A stretch of 64,000 nucleotides of DNA. Source: JALFST01 sp022779285. Its GTDB lineage: Bacteria > Bacillota > Clostridia > Tissierellales > Peptoniphilaceae. Below are positions 52,272-61,135 of this stretch, piece by piece. The position numbers and the translations under genes are program-made. Under the pieces are notes generated by a model that was not told the origin of the DNA, did no database searches, and saw only the letters and a list, made by a program, of their open reading frames with translations. Location: NCBI GenBank assembly GCA_050313895.1, contig JBNPMI010000003.1; one strand, written 5' to 3'. Every line of letters starts with the position of its first letter. The first letter of the stretch is position 1.

Positions 52272-53802
52272 ACAGTCCCTCCATTCGTTTTGCTCCCGAC
52301 ATATAAAGTCCCAATTCCTGTTCGTCGGTTTGCGACGGTTTTACATCCGCTACAATTTCTCCACTGTGCATCACAAGGATGCGGTCGGAAATCCCCAGAA
52401 CTTCGCTGAGCTCAAAGGAGACAAGCAGGACGGCTTTTCCGGCATTCCGCTCTGCGATAATCTGCTGATGGATGTAGGAGATCGCTCCGACATCCAGACC
52501 GCGTGTAGGCTGAACCGCAATCAGCAAATTATGCTCTCTTTCCAATTCTCGAGCGATGATAGCTTTTTGCTGGTTTCCGCCGGACATGGATCGCGTGATC
52601 GTTTCTGTACCTTGACCTGCACGAACATCGTATTGAGCAATGAGCTTTTCGGAGTATTTTTTCACCGCATTTTCACGAATCATCCCATGATTTTGAAATT
52701 CCGGGAGAAAATAGCTTTGAAGAACCAGGTTTTTCGAAAGATTGTAATCCAAAATCAGTCCATATTTATGACGGTCTTCCGGAACGTGAGAAATGCCGTG
52801 TGTATTCCGATAGCGAATATTTTTGTTGGAAACATCCTCGCCGTTGAGCAGAATTTTTCCGGAATAATTGTCAATCAGTCCGGTCAACGCTCCTACCAGC
52901 TCGGATTGTCCGTTACCGTCCACACCGGCAATACATACAATTTCCCCTTCCTTTACATGAAAGGAAATGTCATGAAGCGGTTTTTGCCCGTCTCTCGGAT
53001 GACTCAGAGAAAGATTCTGAATTTGGAGAACATCTTTTCCTAATTCAGGCTCTCCGAGATCAAAATTCAAATTGACCTTGTGGCCGACCATAAGCCGGCT
53101 CATCTCCTCAATGCTCACATCCGCAACGGGTCTTGTATCGATCAGTTTTCCCTTACGCAAAATCGTGACCGTATCCGCAACCGCTTTGATTTCATTTAAT
53201 TTATGCGTGATAAAGAGGATGGATTTGCCCTCCTGTACAAGCTGGCGCATGATGTCCATCAGCTCATCAATTTCCTGCGGAGTGAGGACTGCCGTCGGCT
53301 CATCAAAGATTAAAATATCATTATTTCGATAAAGCATTTTAATGATCTCGACACGCTGCTGCTGTCCCACGGAAATATCCTCAATTTTCATATCAGGATC
53401 CAGGTGAAAATGATAGCGATCCGAGAGCTCGATGACTTTCTTACGGGCTTCCTTCATTTTCAAAACGCCACCTGCTGCAGTTGTTTCGGCTCCAAGCACA
53501 ACATTTTCCAGCACCGTAAAATTTTGTACCAGTTTAAAATGTTGGTGAACCATCCCAATACCATGCTTTGTTGCTTCGTTCGGATCGTGGATTTTGACAG
53601 GCTTTCCGTTGACACGAATCTCTCCGGAATCCGGTTCATATAATCCGAAGAGAATGGACATTAAAGTGGATTTGCCAGCACCATTCTCCCCTAACAAAGC
53701 TAAAATCTCTCCGTCATGCAATGTAATTGAGACATGATCATTGGCAATTACACCCGGAAAGGATTTTGTGATATTGAGCATTTCAATGACTTTTCGCTCC
53801 AT
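52264..53802 (-). CDS. ABC transporter ATPase with two nucleotide-binding domains (NupO/YufO-like)
   Basis: The 512-residue double ABC ATPase powers the importer. The first domain is complete: Walker A LLGENGAGKST, signature VGQQQRVEI, Walker B ILIFDEPTAVL. The second has a degenerate Walker A (VDGNGQSEL, no Lys) and Gln instead of Asp-Glu around LLIAVQPTRG, with signature MSGGNQQKA. This asymmetry is the rule in the rbs/nup-type ATPases. ATG 53802 follows TTGGAGG; the frame runs 24 codons further upstream into the promoter. It heads the operon ATPase-permease-permease-Bmp. Confidence 0.94.
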   Translation of the reverse strand: MERKVIEMLNITKSFPGVIANDHVSITLHDGEILALLGENGAGKSTLMSILFGLYEPDSGEIRVNGKPVKIHDPNEATKHGIGMVHQHFKLVQNFTVLENVVLGAETTAAGGVLKMKEARKKVIELSDRYHFHLDPDMKIEDISVGQQQRVEIIKMLYRNNDILIFDEPTAVLTPQEIDELMDIMRQLVQEGKSILFITHKLNEIKAVADTVTILRKGKLIDTRPVADVSIEEMSRLMVGHKVNLNFDLGEPELGKDVLQIQNLSLSHPRDGQKPLHDISFHVKEGEIVCIAGVDGNGQSELVGALTGLIDNYSGKILLNGEDVSNKNIRYRNTHGISHVPEDRHKYGLILDYNLSKNLVLQSYFLPEFQNHGMIRENAVKKYSEKLIAQYDVRAGQGTETITRSMSGGNQQKAIIARELEREHNLLIAVQPTRGLDVGAISYIHQQIIAERNAGKAVLLVSFELSEVLGISDRILVMHSGEIVADVKPSQTDEQELGLYMSGAKRMEGLYA

Positions 53803-53835
53803 ATGCAACCTCCAAGATAAAACGTTATCCACATT

Positions 53836-53869
53836 TATTAAGTATACCAAAAGTGCATGGATTTTGACC
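53836..53869 (-). promoter_or_regulatory. Possible promoter of the nucleoside transporter operon
   Basis: On the - strand TATACT (53846-53841) is a good -10; the best -35, TTGGTC (53871-53866), would need a spacer of 19. It starts right after the yneA terminator. Confidence 0.4.
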
Positions 53870-53872
53870 AAC

Positions 53873-53909
53873 AAAAAACACCCCGTGCGGGGGCGCCGGG
53901 GTGTTTTTT
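53873..53909. terminator. Strong terminator after yneA
   Basis: 13-base stem AAAAAACACCCCG (53873-53885) with CGGGGTGTTTTTT (53897-53909) and an 11-base GC-rich loop. It follows the yneA stop directly on the - strand. Confidence 0.92.
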
Positions 53910-53910
53910 G

Positions 53911-54219
53911 TTAAATATTTGGAATGAGGAGGGATTGACCCGGATGTAGAGTCGCCTTATCCAAATGATTTAATCGATAAATTTCACGAACAATATCTCG
54001 TGTATCTTGATTTGTTTTTTCAGCAAGAGGCTTGGCAATGCTCCAAACACTCTCCCCTCGTTGTACAGTAATCGTACGAACGGGATTTTCGCTCATACCG
54101 AAAGCCTGCGTATCGGATAAAAAGCCGAAAAGCAGTACCGTGAACAAGGACAATAGAAAAATGCTGCTTACAAGAAATCTCATAAAGCGTTTATGATTGA
54201 CAATTACCATGTGTTTCAT
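53911..54219 (-). CDS. YneA-like SOS cell-division inhibitor (membrane anchor plus LysM)
   Basis: The 102-residue protein has an N-terminal membrane helix (about 13-35, FLVSSIFLLSLFTVLLFGFL) and an extracellular LysM domain (TVQRGESVWSIAKPLAE to LHPGQSLLIPN). Size and layout equal YneA of Bacillus subtilis (about 105 residues), which delays division during the SOS response. ATG 54219 follows GGAGGG by four bases; readings further upstream run through the promoter. The promoter carries two SOS boxes, which supports the assignment beyond the LysM domain alone. It is a single-gene unit between two terminators. lexA, often next to yneA, is not in the window. Confidence 0.85.
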   Translation of the reverse strand: MKHMVIVNHKRFMRFLVSSIFLLSLFTVLLFGFLSDTQAFGMSENPVRTITVQRGESVWSIAKPLAEKTNQDTRDIVREIYRLNHLDKATLHPGQSLLIPNI

Positions 54220-54232
54220 CCAACCCTCCAAA

Positions 54233-54244
54233 GAACATTTGTTC
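54233..54244. promoter_or_regulatory. SOS (LexA) box 2, downstream of the yneA -10
   Basis: GAACATTTGTTC, a perfect palindrome fitting the Firmicutes LexA core GAAC-N4-GTTC. It lies between the -10 element and the ribosome binding site of yneA. Confidence 0.85.
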
Positions 54245-54255
54245 GTGATAAATAT

Positions 54256-54284
54256 AGTATAAAAGAACAAATGTTCTTTGTCAA
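54256..54284 (-). promoter_or_regulatory. Consensus promoter of yneA
   Basis: On the - strand TTGACA (54284-54279), 17-base spacer, TATACT (54261-54256). It is the best-matching sigma-A promoter I noticed in the window, with an SOS box inside its spacer. Confidence 0.92.
54265..54276. promoter_or_regulatory. SOS (LexA) box 1, inside the yneA promoter spacer
   Basis: GAACAAATGTTC, a perfect GAAC-N4-GTTC palindrome between -35 and -10. Its centre is 32 bases from that of box 2, about three helical turns. Confidence 0.88.
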
Positions 54285-54303
54285 GTAAAAAAATATTTAA
54301 TCG

Positions 54304-54336
54304 AAAAAAAAGATTCGAGATCATTCCCGAATCTTT
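54304..54336 (-). terminator. Terminator of the miaB-ynbB operon
   Basis: Stem AAAGATTCG (54309-54317) with CGAATCTTT (54328-54336); on the - strand it is followed by eight T residues. It lies eight bases after the ynbB stop. Confidence 0.85.
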
Positions 54337-54344
54337 CTTCGAAA

Positions 54345-55610
54345 TTATTGAATAGCGTCTACCGTCAAAAGACAGGCCAGTTTTGCCTGTTCATAGACCA
54401 CACCTCCTTGATAATAGACCATATACGGTTCACGCATCGGCCCGTCGGCACTGACCTCGATGGAAGATCCGTCGATGAATCCGCCCGATGCCATGATCAC
54501 GGGATCGGAATAACCGGGCATATCCCAAGGATACGGAACGGCATCGCTTCCTACGCTGGCCGCTTTTTGAACAGCGCGACAAAAGGCGATGACCTTCTCG
54601 CCATCCCTCAGCTCAATGGCTTCGATAATATCACTTCGAGGATCCGAGCTTGCCGGGATGACACGAAACCCCATGGACTCGTAGGTTTTCGCAAAAAGCA
54701 AAGCTCCACGCAACGCTTCCATCGTAATATGCGGTGCGAAAAACAGTCCCTGAAGCGTAGTACGTGTGGTACCGAAGGTAAGCCCTGTATCCTTTCCAAG
54801 CCCCGGAGCCGTGAGATGATTGATGCATCGCGTAATGATTTCCTTTTTCCCTGCAATATATCCTCCGGAAACGGCAATGCCGCCTCCCGGATTCTTGATC
54901 AGCGAACCGGCAATCACATCCGCGCCCACCTCCAGCGGTTCTTTTTCTTCCGTAAATTCTCCATAGCAATTGTCTACCAGAATCAGCACATCCGGTCTCA
55001 CGGCACGAATGTGCTGAATCAGATTCTGAATTTCCGTGATCGTCAGTGCGCGGCGGTCGGTATATCCTGTGGAACGCTGAATTTCTATGAGCTTGACGTT
55101 CTTTTGAAGGGCAGCCTCAATTCCTTGATAATCCGGCTTTCCGTCCACGAAAGGCACCGCGTCGTAAATAACGCCCTTCTCCAGAAGGGTGCCGATTTCT
55201 TTCCCGCGAATTCCGATCACCTCTTGTAAGGTATCATAGGGATGTCCTGTCACCGCCAATAGACGATCCCCTCTCTCAAGCAAGGAAAAAAGCACGGTGG
55301 CAAGGGCATGTGTTCCTGAGGCGATGGAAGCTCTCATAATCGCATCCTCAGCGCGAAATACGTCGCGGAAGATCCTTTCCGTTTTATCGCGTCCGACATC
55401 GCCATAGCCATATCCGGTCGCGGAGAAAAAATCCGCTTGCGAAAGGCTGTTTTTTTGCATAGCATGCAGCACCTTAAGCTGGTTGGCCGTTCGAATGCTT
55501 TGCAGCCTCTGAAAACGTGTTGCAAGCGCTTTTTCCGCCTGATCGACAATCTCCAGGGCTCTTTCGGAGACTCCGTAGAGCGTATGATAAATTTTTTGTT
55601 CTGTATTCAT
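54345..55610 (-). CDS. YnbB-type PLP-dependent protein (methionine gamma-lyase-like, 'aluminium resistance')
   Basis: A 421-residue protein of the Cys/Met-metabolism PLP family branch often labelled aluminium-resistance protein; its true substrate is not known. PLP-site features are ILVDNCYGEF, with the Asp for the cofactor ring nitrogen, and AGSLIKNPGGGIAVSGGYIA, with the Schiff-base Lys. The N-terminus YHTLYGVSERALEIVDQAEKA is typical. ATG 55610 follows AAGGAA. It is the last gene of the miaB-mutS-mutL-miaA-ynbB operon, a neighbourhood seen in other Firmicutes. Confidence 0.9.
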   Translation of the reverse strand: MNTEQKIYHTLYGVSERALEIVDQAEKALATRFQRLQSIRTANQLKVLHAMQKNSLSQADFFSATGYGYGDVGRDKTERIFRDVFRAEDAIMRASIASGTHALATVLFSLLERGDRLLAVTGHPYDTLQEVIGIRGKEIGTLLEKGVIYDAVPFVDGKPDYQGIEAALQKNVKLIEIQRSTGYTDRRALTITEIQNLIQHIRAVRPDVLILVDNCYGEFTEEKEPLEVGADVIAGSLIKNPGGGIAVSGGYIAGKKEIITRCINHLTAPGLGKDTGLTFGTTRTTLQGLFFAPHITMEALRGALLFAKTYESMGFRVIPASSDPRSDIIEAIELRDGEKVIAFCRAVQKAASVGSDAVPYPWDMPGYSDPVIMASGGFIDGSSIEVSADGPMREPYMVYYQGGVVYEQAKLACLLTVDAIQ

Positions 55611-55641
55611 TGGATTCCTTCTGAAAGCGAAGCATGAGATC

Positions 55642-56583
55642 TCAATTCTCAAAAAGAAATGCTCTCGTTCGCTCATATAATTCTTTTCTGATTGCCTCTT
55701 TATCCAGTTTGGAACGATCCAGCCAGAGGAAGCCTGGGTCCTTTCGAAACCAGGTTAATTGCCTTTTCGCGTAATTCCTTGAGTTTTTTTGAATTAAACG
55801 AATCATTTCATTTCGATTGACGATCCCTCGGAAATACCAAAGAACCTCTTGGTATCCGATGGCTTTCATCGCCTGGGTATTATGAGAAATTCCGGAATCG
55901 ATCAGCGTCTGATTTTCTTCGATCAGCCCCTCCTCTATCATCCGGATCACTCGCTGATCGATACGTCGGTAAAGAGCCTCTCTTTCGTCTGTCAGAACAA
56001 AGCAGAGCGCATCCCAGCGCCTGCTTCGGTTCTTCTCCTTTTTTTGCGCAGAAAGAGGAATACCTGTTTCCCGATAAACTTCCCATGCCCGAATCAATTT
56101 TTTTCGATCCGCGGGAGTCAGCATCCGTGCCGTCTCGGGATCAACCTTTTTTACCATATGATAGAGTGTAACACCATGATCTTTTTTATATAGAGTTTGC
56201 AGCTCCGCACGTAATTCGGGATCAAAATTGACACCGCCGAATTGGAAATCATGTAAAATCGCCTCCATATACAGACCGGTTCCGCCGACAAAAAGTGGGA
56301 AATGTCCACGCGAACGAATCTCTGAGAGAATACGATAGGCATCCTGTTGATAGCGCTCCGCCGTATATCTTTCCCCCGGACAGACAAAATCCAGCAAGTG
56401 ATGCGGTATCCCTTGCATTTCCTCTTGAGAAAGCTTGGCGGTACCGATATTCATCCCCCGATAAATCTGCATCGAATCCATGGACAGGATCTCCATATTC
56501 AGCTTTTGCGCCAAATCGATGCTCAGCTCGGATTTTCCGACGGCCGTAGGACCTGCGATAAATACAAGCTTTTCCGATGTCAT
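55642..56583 (-). CDS. miaA: tRNA dimethylallyltransferase MiaA
   Basis: Adds a dimethylallyl group to A37 of tRNAs reading UNN codons; MiaB, also in this operon, then adds the methylthio group. The P-loop is FIAGPTAVGKSELSIDLA (about 8-25); DSMQIYRGMNIGTAK, and GGTGLYMEAILHDF follow. It has 313 residues. The start overlaps the mutL stop (ATGA). The dimethylallyl donor comes from the MEP pathway (ispG, ispH in this window). Confidence 0.97.
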   Translation of the reverse strand: MTSEKLVFIAGPTAVGKSELSIDLAQKLNMEILSMDSMQIYRGMNIGTAKLSQEEMQGIPHHLLDFVCPGERYTAERYQQDAYRILSEIRSRGHFPLFVGGTGLYMEAILHDFQFGGVNFDPELRAELQTLYKKDHGVTLYHMVKKVDPETARMLTPADRKKLIRAWEVYRETGIPLSAQKKEKNRSRRWDALCFVLTDEREALYRRIDQRVIRMIEEGLIEENQTLIDSGISHNTQAMKAIGYQEVLWYFRGIVNRNEMIRLIQKNSRNYAKRQLTWFRKDPGFLWLDRSKLDKEAIRKELYERTRAFLFEN

Positions 56584-58493
56584 GATAACACCCGCAAAAA
56601 CATCTTTTCAAGATCTGATTTTTTTCGAACCACAATCGTTGGGCGTCCATGAGGACAGGTAAGCGGAAATTCCGTTTGTGAAAGTGCAAGATAGAGCGCG
56701 CGAACCTCGGCATAGCTGAGCACATCTCCCTGTTTGACAGAGGCTCTGCACGCCTTGGTTGCAATCTGATCAATGATTTCCTCATAATTTTTGAGATGTC
56801 CGTAGTCCATATCGATAAGATCAAAGAATACCTGGTCATCACTTGCCGACTTGAAAATCGTAGGAACAGCGCGAAGGGCCACACGATTCTCTCCCAAAAT
56901 GGAAAAGTCAAAGCCTGCTCTGCGAAGGATTTCGCCGCGAAGGGCCAACGTTTCCATCTGTACACTCGTAAGCTGAAGCGTCAATGGCAGAGCCAGCTGC
57001 TGTGAAACGATCATATCGGTTTCGAATTGCTTGCGATATCGCTCATAATTGATTCTCTCATGTGCCGCATGCTGATCGATCAAATAGAGCTCATCTCTTC
57101 CCGTATGCTGCAAAAGAATATAAGTTCGAAATGCGATACCGATAAATTTCAGCTCTTCAAAATCAGGCAGGACGGAATGCTTTTTTGGTAAATCCATACC
57201 CTCCGCATGCATTTGTATCACTCCGCTATCATCAGCGGTTGCTTTTTGTTCCATAAAATTCGAATCCGATTCCGCATCATCCTCGTCATCGATCTCATAA
57301 ATTGCTTTGTTTTGCCTGCAGGAGGTTTCGAATAACGAAAACTCTTTTGATGTGCTCGTCTTTGCCGTATCCGGCAAGTCATCACTCGATGGCGTCTGCT
57401 TATGCTCAGAGGATGGCCACCCATATTGATCCAATATTTGCTGATAGCTTTCTTCGGTCGAAAGCGTTTGAAAAAGATCGGGAGTTTCTTTTTTTTGCGT
57501 GGGAATCACGGAATGAGAAAATAAAGCACGATGCAAGGTTTGCTCAATTAAATGGAGCAACGTCTCCTCATGATCAAATTTCACCTTCTGCTTATTCGGA
57601 TGTACATTGATATCGATGTTTTTCGGATCTGTTTCAATAAAGATCTGAAATGCCGGATATCTTCCGTTGGGAATCACTGATTTATAAGGTTCTTCCGCTG
57701 CGTTTCGCAGAGCATCATCCTCAATGGTCCGGCCGTTGATATAAAAAAACTGCATTGCGCGATTGCCGCGGAAAAACGTGTTATTTGCGATTCTTCCATG
57801 TATATGATAATCGCCGTCTTCCGCATCGACAGCAAGCAAAGCATCATGATATGCGCTTCCGAAGAGCAGCATCAGATTTTCATTAAATGTATTTTCCCGA
57901 CGGGTTTGAAAGACGCGCCGGCCATCCTTGATGAAGCGAAAAGAAATCTCGGGATGACCGATCGCCAAACGATAGAGCAACGAAGAAATCTGATTTGCCT
58001 CGGCAGCATCACTCTTTAGAAATTTTCGACGCACAGGCACGTTGGAGAAGAGATTTTTCACCTCCATCGTGGTTCCGGAAGGCATGGCTACTTTTTTTCG
58101 GCGAATCATCTGTCCGGCTTCAAATTGAATCTCCAGCCCGGTATCTTTCACGGTTTGACGAGAACGAGCACGAACGTCGGCGACAGCAACGATACTCGCA
58201 AGCGCTTCTCCGCGAAATCCCATGGTTTTGACGGAATAGAGATCTTCAAAGCCTGTAATTTTCGAGGTAGCATGTCTGAGAAAGGCTACCTCCATTTCCT
58301 CCTCCGGGATGCCCTTTCCATTGTCGCTGACAAGAATTTTTTCTTTTCCGCCTGCTTCAATCTCAACGGTGATTTCAGTCGCTTCGGCATCAATGGAATT
58401 TTCCGCCAACTCTTTTACAACGGAAACCGGACGCTCGATGACCTCTCCTGCAGCAATTTTTTGTATGGTATCCTCACTGAGAAGATGAATCAT
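56580..58493 (-). CDS. mutL: DNA mismatch repair protein MutL
   Basis: GHKL ATPase and latent nicking endonuclease that follows MutS. N-terminal motifs are ELAENSIDAEATEI, LVSDNGKGIPEEEME and TMGFRGEALASI. After an acidic linker (about 340-430) the C-terminal domain holds the endonuclease motif DQHAAHERINYERY and the zinc-site motif CPHGRPT. The 637 residues are typical of species without MutH. It overlaps mutS and miaA by four bases each. Confidence 0.97.
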   Translation of the reverse strand: MIHLLSEDTIQKIAAGEVIERPVSVVKELAENSIDAEATEITVEIEAGGKEKILVSDNGKGIPEEEMEVAFLRHATSKITGFEDLYSVKTMGFRGEALASIVAVADVRARSRQTVKDTGLEIQFEAGQMIRRKKVAMPSGTTMEVKNLFSNVPVRRKFLKSDAAEANQISSLLYRLAIGHPEISFRFIKDGRRVFQTRRENTFNENLMLLFGSAYHDALLAVDAEDGDYHIHGRIANNTFFRGNRAMQFFYINGRTIEDDALRNAAEEPYKSVIPNGRYPAFQIFIETDPKNIDINVHPNKQKVKFDHEETLLHLIEQTLHRALFSHSVIPTQKKETPDLFQTLSTEESYQQILDQYGWPSSEHKQTPSSDDLPDTAKTSTSKEFSLFETSCRQNKAIYEIDDEDDAESDSNFMEQKATADDSGVIQMHAEGMDLPKKHSVLPDFEELKFIGIAFRTYILLQHTGRDELYLIDQHAAHERINYERYRKQFETDMIVSQQLALPLTLQLTSVQMETLALRGEILRRAGFDFSILGENRVALRAVPTIFKSASDDQVFFDLIDMDYGHLKNYEEIIDQIATKACRASVKQGDVLSYAEVRALYLALSQTEFPLTCPHGRPTIVVRKKSDLEKMFLRVLS

Positions 58494-61135
58494 AAATCCT
58501 CCTTTTCTGAATCCGATATCAGTGCCGAGGCACGCTGAACAAAGGTACTTAGCTGAATCAATGCATCCATGGGCGCTATATGATTCACATCCACCCGCGC
58601 TAATTCGGAAAGCAAGGCTTCTCTTTGAAAATCGTGAAAGTCCTGTTGTCGATTGTGTGAAGCATCCGCTTCTTTCACAAAGGACACATCATGAATCTGG
58701 TCGATATTGGCTAAAATATGTGATGCACGCGTCAAGATGGCTTCCGGTATTCCTGACAGCCTTGCGACCTCGATTCCATAGCTTCGATTCGCCTTCCCCT
58801 CGGTAACACGGCGTAAAAAAACAAGCTCGCCATCGGATTCCGTAATTTCCACCTTGCGATTCTGTATTTTATTTTCCGGCTTTCCCAGGACGGTCAGCTC
58901 ATGATAGTGTGTAGCAAAAAGCGTCTTTGCGGGGAGCTTTTTGGAGAGATACTCCAAAATAGCATAAGCAATGGCGAGCCCGTCATCGGTACTCGTGCCT
59001 CTTCCGACCTCATCGAGTACGAGAAAGCTTTGCGCGGTAGCATCTCGCAGGATATCCGCCATTTCCATCATTTCCACCATGAAGGTGGATTCTCCGCGTG
59101 CCAGATGATCGGTGGCGCCGATGCGTGTGAAAATTCGATCGGTGACGGGAAGCTCACATTTGCTCGCGGGTACAAAGGAGCCAATCTGCGCCATGATTAA
59201 AATCAGTGCATTTTGACGCATATATGTGGATTTTCCGGCCATATTCGGTCCGGTAATGATTTGAATCCGATTGTGTTCCTCGCCGATTTGCAGATCATTG
59301 GGAATAAATTCTCCATGCATTTTGGATTCGACAACCGGATGTCTCCCCTCTTCAATGCAAATCACATCTTCATCATGAAATCGGGGACGAACGTAATGCC
59401 GATCGCAGGCAAGCTCGGCGAATGCTGCGTAGCCATCCAGTGTTGCCAAAAGAGAGGCCTGTTCCTGAATGCGTAAGGATTGCTCGGCAATGGATGCGCG
59501 AATTCTTTGGAAAATTGCATATTCCATATCCCGGGACTGCGTAGCGCTTCCTAAAATTCTTCCTGCCTGAGCTTCCAGAAAGTCTGTTGTATATCTTTCC
59601 GCATTTTTCAGCGTTTGCCTTCGTTGAAACTCCTCCGGAACACGATCCTGATACGATTTTGTGACCTCAATAAAATAGCCCTGATTTTTGCGATATACAA
59701 TGCGCAGCGTTTTGATTCCCGTCTGCTCACGCAGACGAGCCTCATACTGCAAAAGCTCCGATTGCGCATCCTCACTGCCCTCACGCAGCGCGTCAAGGGC
59801 CTCATCATACCCCTTTTGAATCATTCCTCCCTCTGTAATGGAGATCGGCGGATCCGGCACAATCGCACTTTCGATCAGCCTTCGAATATCCTCCATGGGA
59901 TCCAATAGACCTCCCAGCTGTTCTAAAGAATGATCCGAGGAATGAAGCAGAACCTGCTGAATCTCCGGAAGAGGTTCCTGAGAAATCGCAAGACTTCGCA
60001 GATCTCTTGCGTTCGAGCGATTGAAGGAAAGCTTGCTGAGAAGCCTCTCCAAATCATATATGCGATAAAGCAATTCTCTTAATTTCATTCGAACAGATGC
60101 ATTTTTTACAAGAGCTTCCACCGTGTCCAGTCTCTCTTCAATTTGTTCTCGATCTAAAAGAGGCATTTCAATCCAGGAAGCGATTTTTCTCGAGCCCATG
60201 GCTGTGCGTGCTTGATCGAGTACGGAAAGCAGAGTATCCTTGCGGGTATGATCCTGTAAATTGACAAGAAGCTCCAGATTGTCTCTCGTTGCAGCATTCA
60301 TCTCAAGATAGCGATGGGGCTCAATCCATTGTACCATCTGTAAATGAGGAAATACCTCCTCCTGGAATGCATAGACATAATCAAAGAGAGAAACCGTCGA
60401 AAGCAATGCAGGGATTCGATTGCGAAAAATCGATGCTCCCTTTCCTTTGGTGTAATGAGCTATTTTGGTTTTCAGATCCCGGGGACTGATTTTTTCAGCA
60501 TCCATATGGGTAATCGGTATGCCCTCGTTTCTGAAAAGCTCCTCTAATTGCAGCATAGCGTCCCGGTTCTGCTCATCCTGCAAAATCAATATCTCGGATG
60601 GGTGAATCGCTTTTGACCACGAATCAATCTCATTGGCAGGCTTCTTCGCCTTCCATTGAGTGGTATAAACCTGACCGGTTGAGATATCCGCATAGCAAAG
60701 CCCTACCGTATGATCGTATAGATATGCGCTCAAAAGGTAATTGTTTTCGTGCATATTGAGGCTTTCCTGATCAGAAATCGTTCCGGGTGTTAAAATACGT
60801 GTAACGGCGCGCTTCACAAGTCCCTTTGCTTCCTTGGGGTCCTCCATCTGATCGACCAGACAGACCTTGTAGCCGTTGGATACGAGCTTTGCCGCATAGC
60901 TTTGAATCACCTGATGAGGAACTCCCGCCATGGGGCAGCGTTCGTCAAGGCCGCAGTCCCTCCCTGTCAGGGCCAGCTCCAGCACACGAGACGACACAAC
61001 GGCATCATCAAAAAACATCTCATAAAAGTCGCCGAGACGGTACATGATGATGCAATCCGGATATTGATTTTTAATGGAAACATAGTGCGCCATCATTGGC
61101 GAGAGACGCTCTGTATCAATCGTATCCCAAACCAT
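58490..61135 (-). CDS. mutS: DNA mismatch repair protein MutS
   Basis: Recognises base mismatches. The mismatch-binding Phe-x-Glu is in RLGDFYEMFFDDA near residue 38. Connector, lever and clamp domains follow, then the ABC-type ATPase with Walker A TGPNMAGKSTYMRQN, signature ESTFMVEM and Walker B LVLDEVGRGTST. It has 881 residues. The start overlaps the miaB stop by one base (TAATG). Confidence 0.98.
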   Translation of the reverse strand: MVWDTIDTERLSPMMAHYVSIKNQYPDCIIMYRLGDFYEMFFDDAVVSSRVLELALTGRDCGLDERCPMAGVPHQVIQSYAAKLVSNGYKVCLVDQMEDPKEAKGLVKRAVTRILTPGTISDQESLNMHENNYLLSAYLYDHTVGLCYADISTGQVYTTQWKAKKPANEIDSWSKAIHPSEILILQDEQNRDAMLQLEELFRNEGIPITHMDAEKISPRDLKTKIAHYTKGKGASIFRNRIPALLSTVSLFDYVYAFQEEVFPHLQMVQWIEPHRYLEMNAATRDNLELLVNLQDHTRKDTLLSVLDQARTAMGSRKIASWIEMPLLDREQIEERLDTVEALVKNASVRMKLRELLYRIYDLERLLSKLSFNRSNARDLRSLAISQEPLPEIQQVLLHSSDHSLEQLGGLLDPMEDIRRLIESAIVPDPPISITEGGMIQKGYDEALDALREGSEDAQSELLQYEARLREQTGIKTLRIVYRKNQGYFIEVTKSYQDRVPEEFQRRQTLKNAERYTTDFLEAQAGRILGSATQSRDMEYAIFQRIRASIAEQSLRIQEQASLLATLDGYAAFAELACDRHYVRPRFHDEDVICIEEGRHPVVESKMHGEFIPNDLQIGEEHNRIQIITGPNMAGKSTYMRQNALILIMAQIGSFVPASKCELPVTDRIFTRIGATDHLARGESTFMVEMMEMADILRDATAQSFLVLDEVGRGTSTDDGLAIAYAILEYLSKKLPAKTLFATHYHELTVLGKPENKIQNRKVEITESDGELVFLRRVTEGKANRSYGIEVARLSGIPEAILTRASHILANIDQIHDVSFVKEADASHNRQQDFHDFQREALLSELARVDVNHIAPMDALIQLSTFVQRASALISDSEKEDL

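Noticed and set aside
52714..52960. Inactivation of the transporter ATPase because of the degenerate second Walker A motif
   Set aside because: Loss of the Lys in the second domain is normal in this type of double ATPase.
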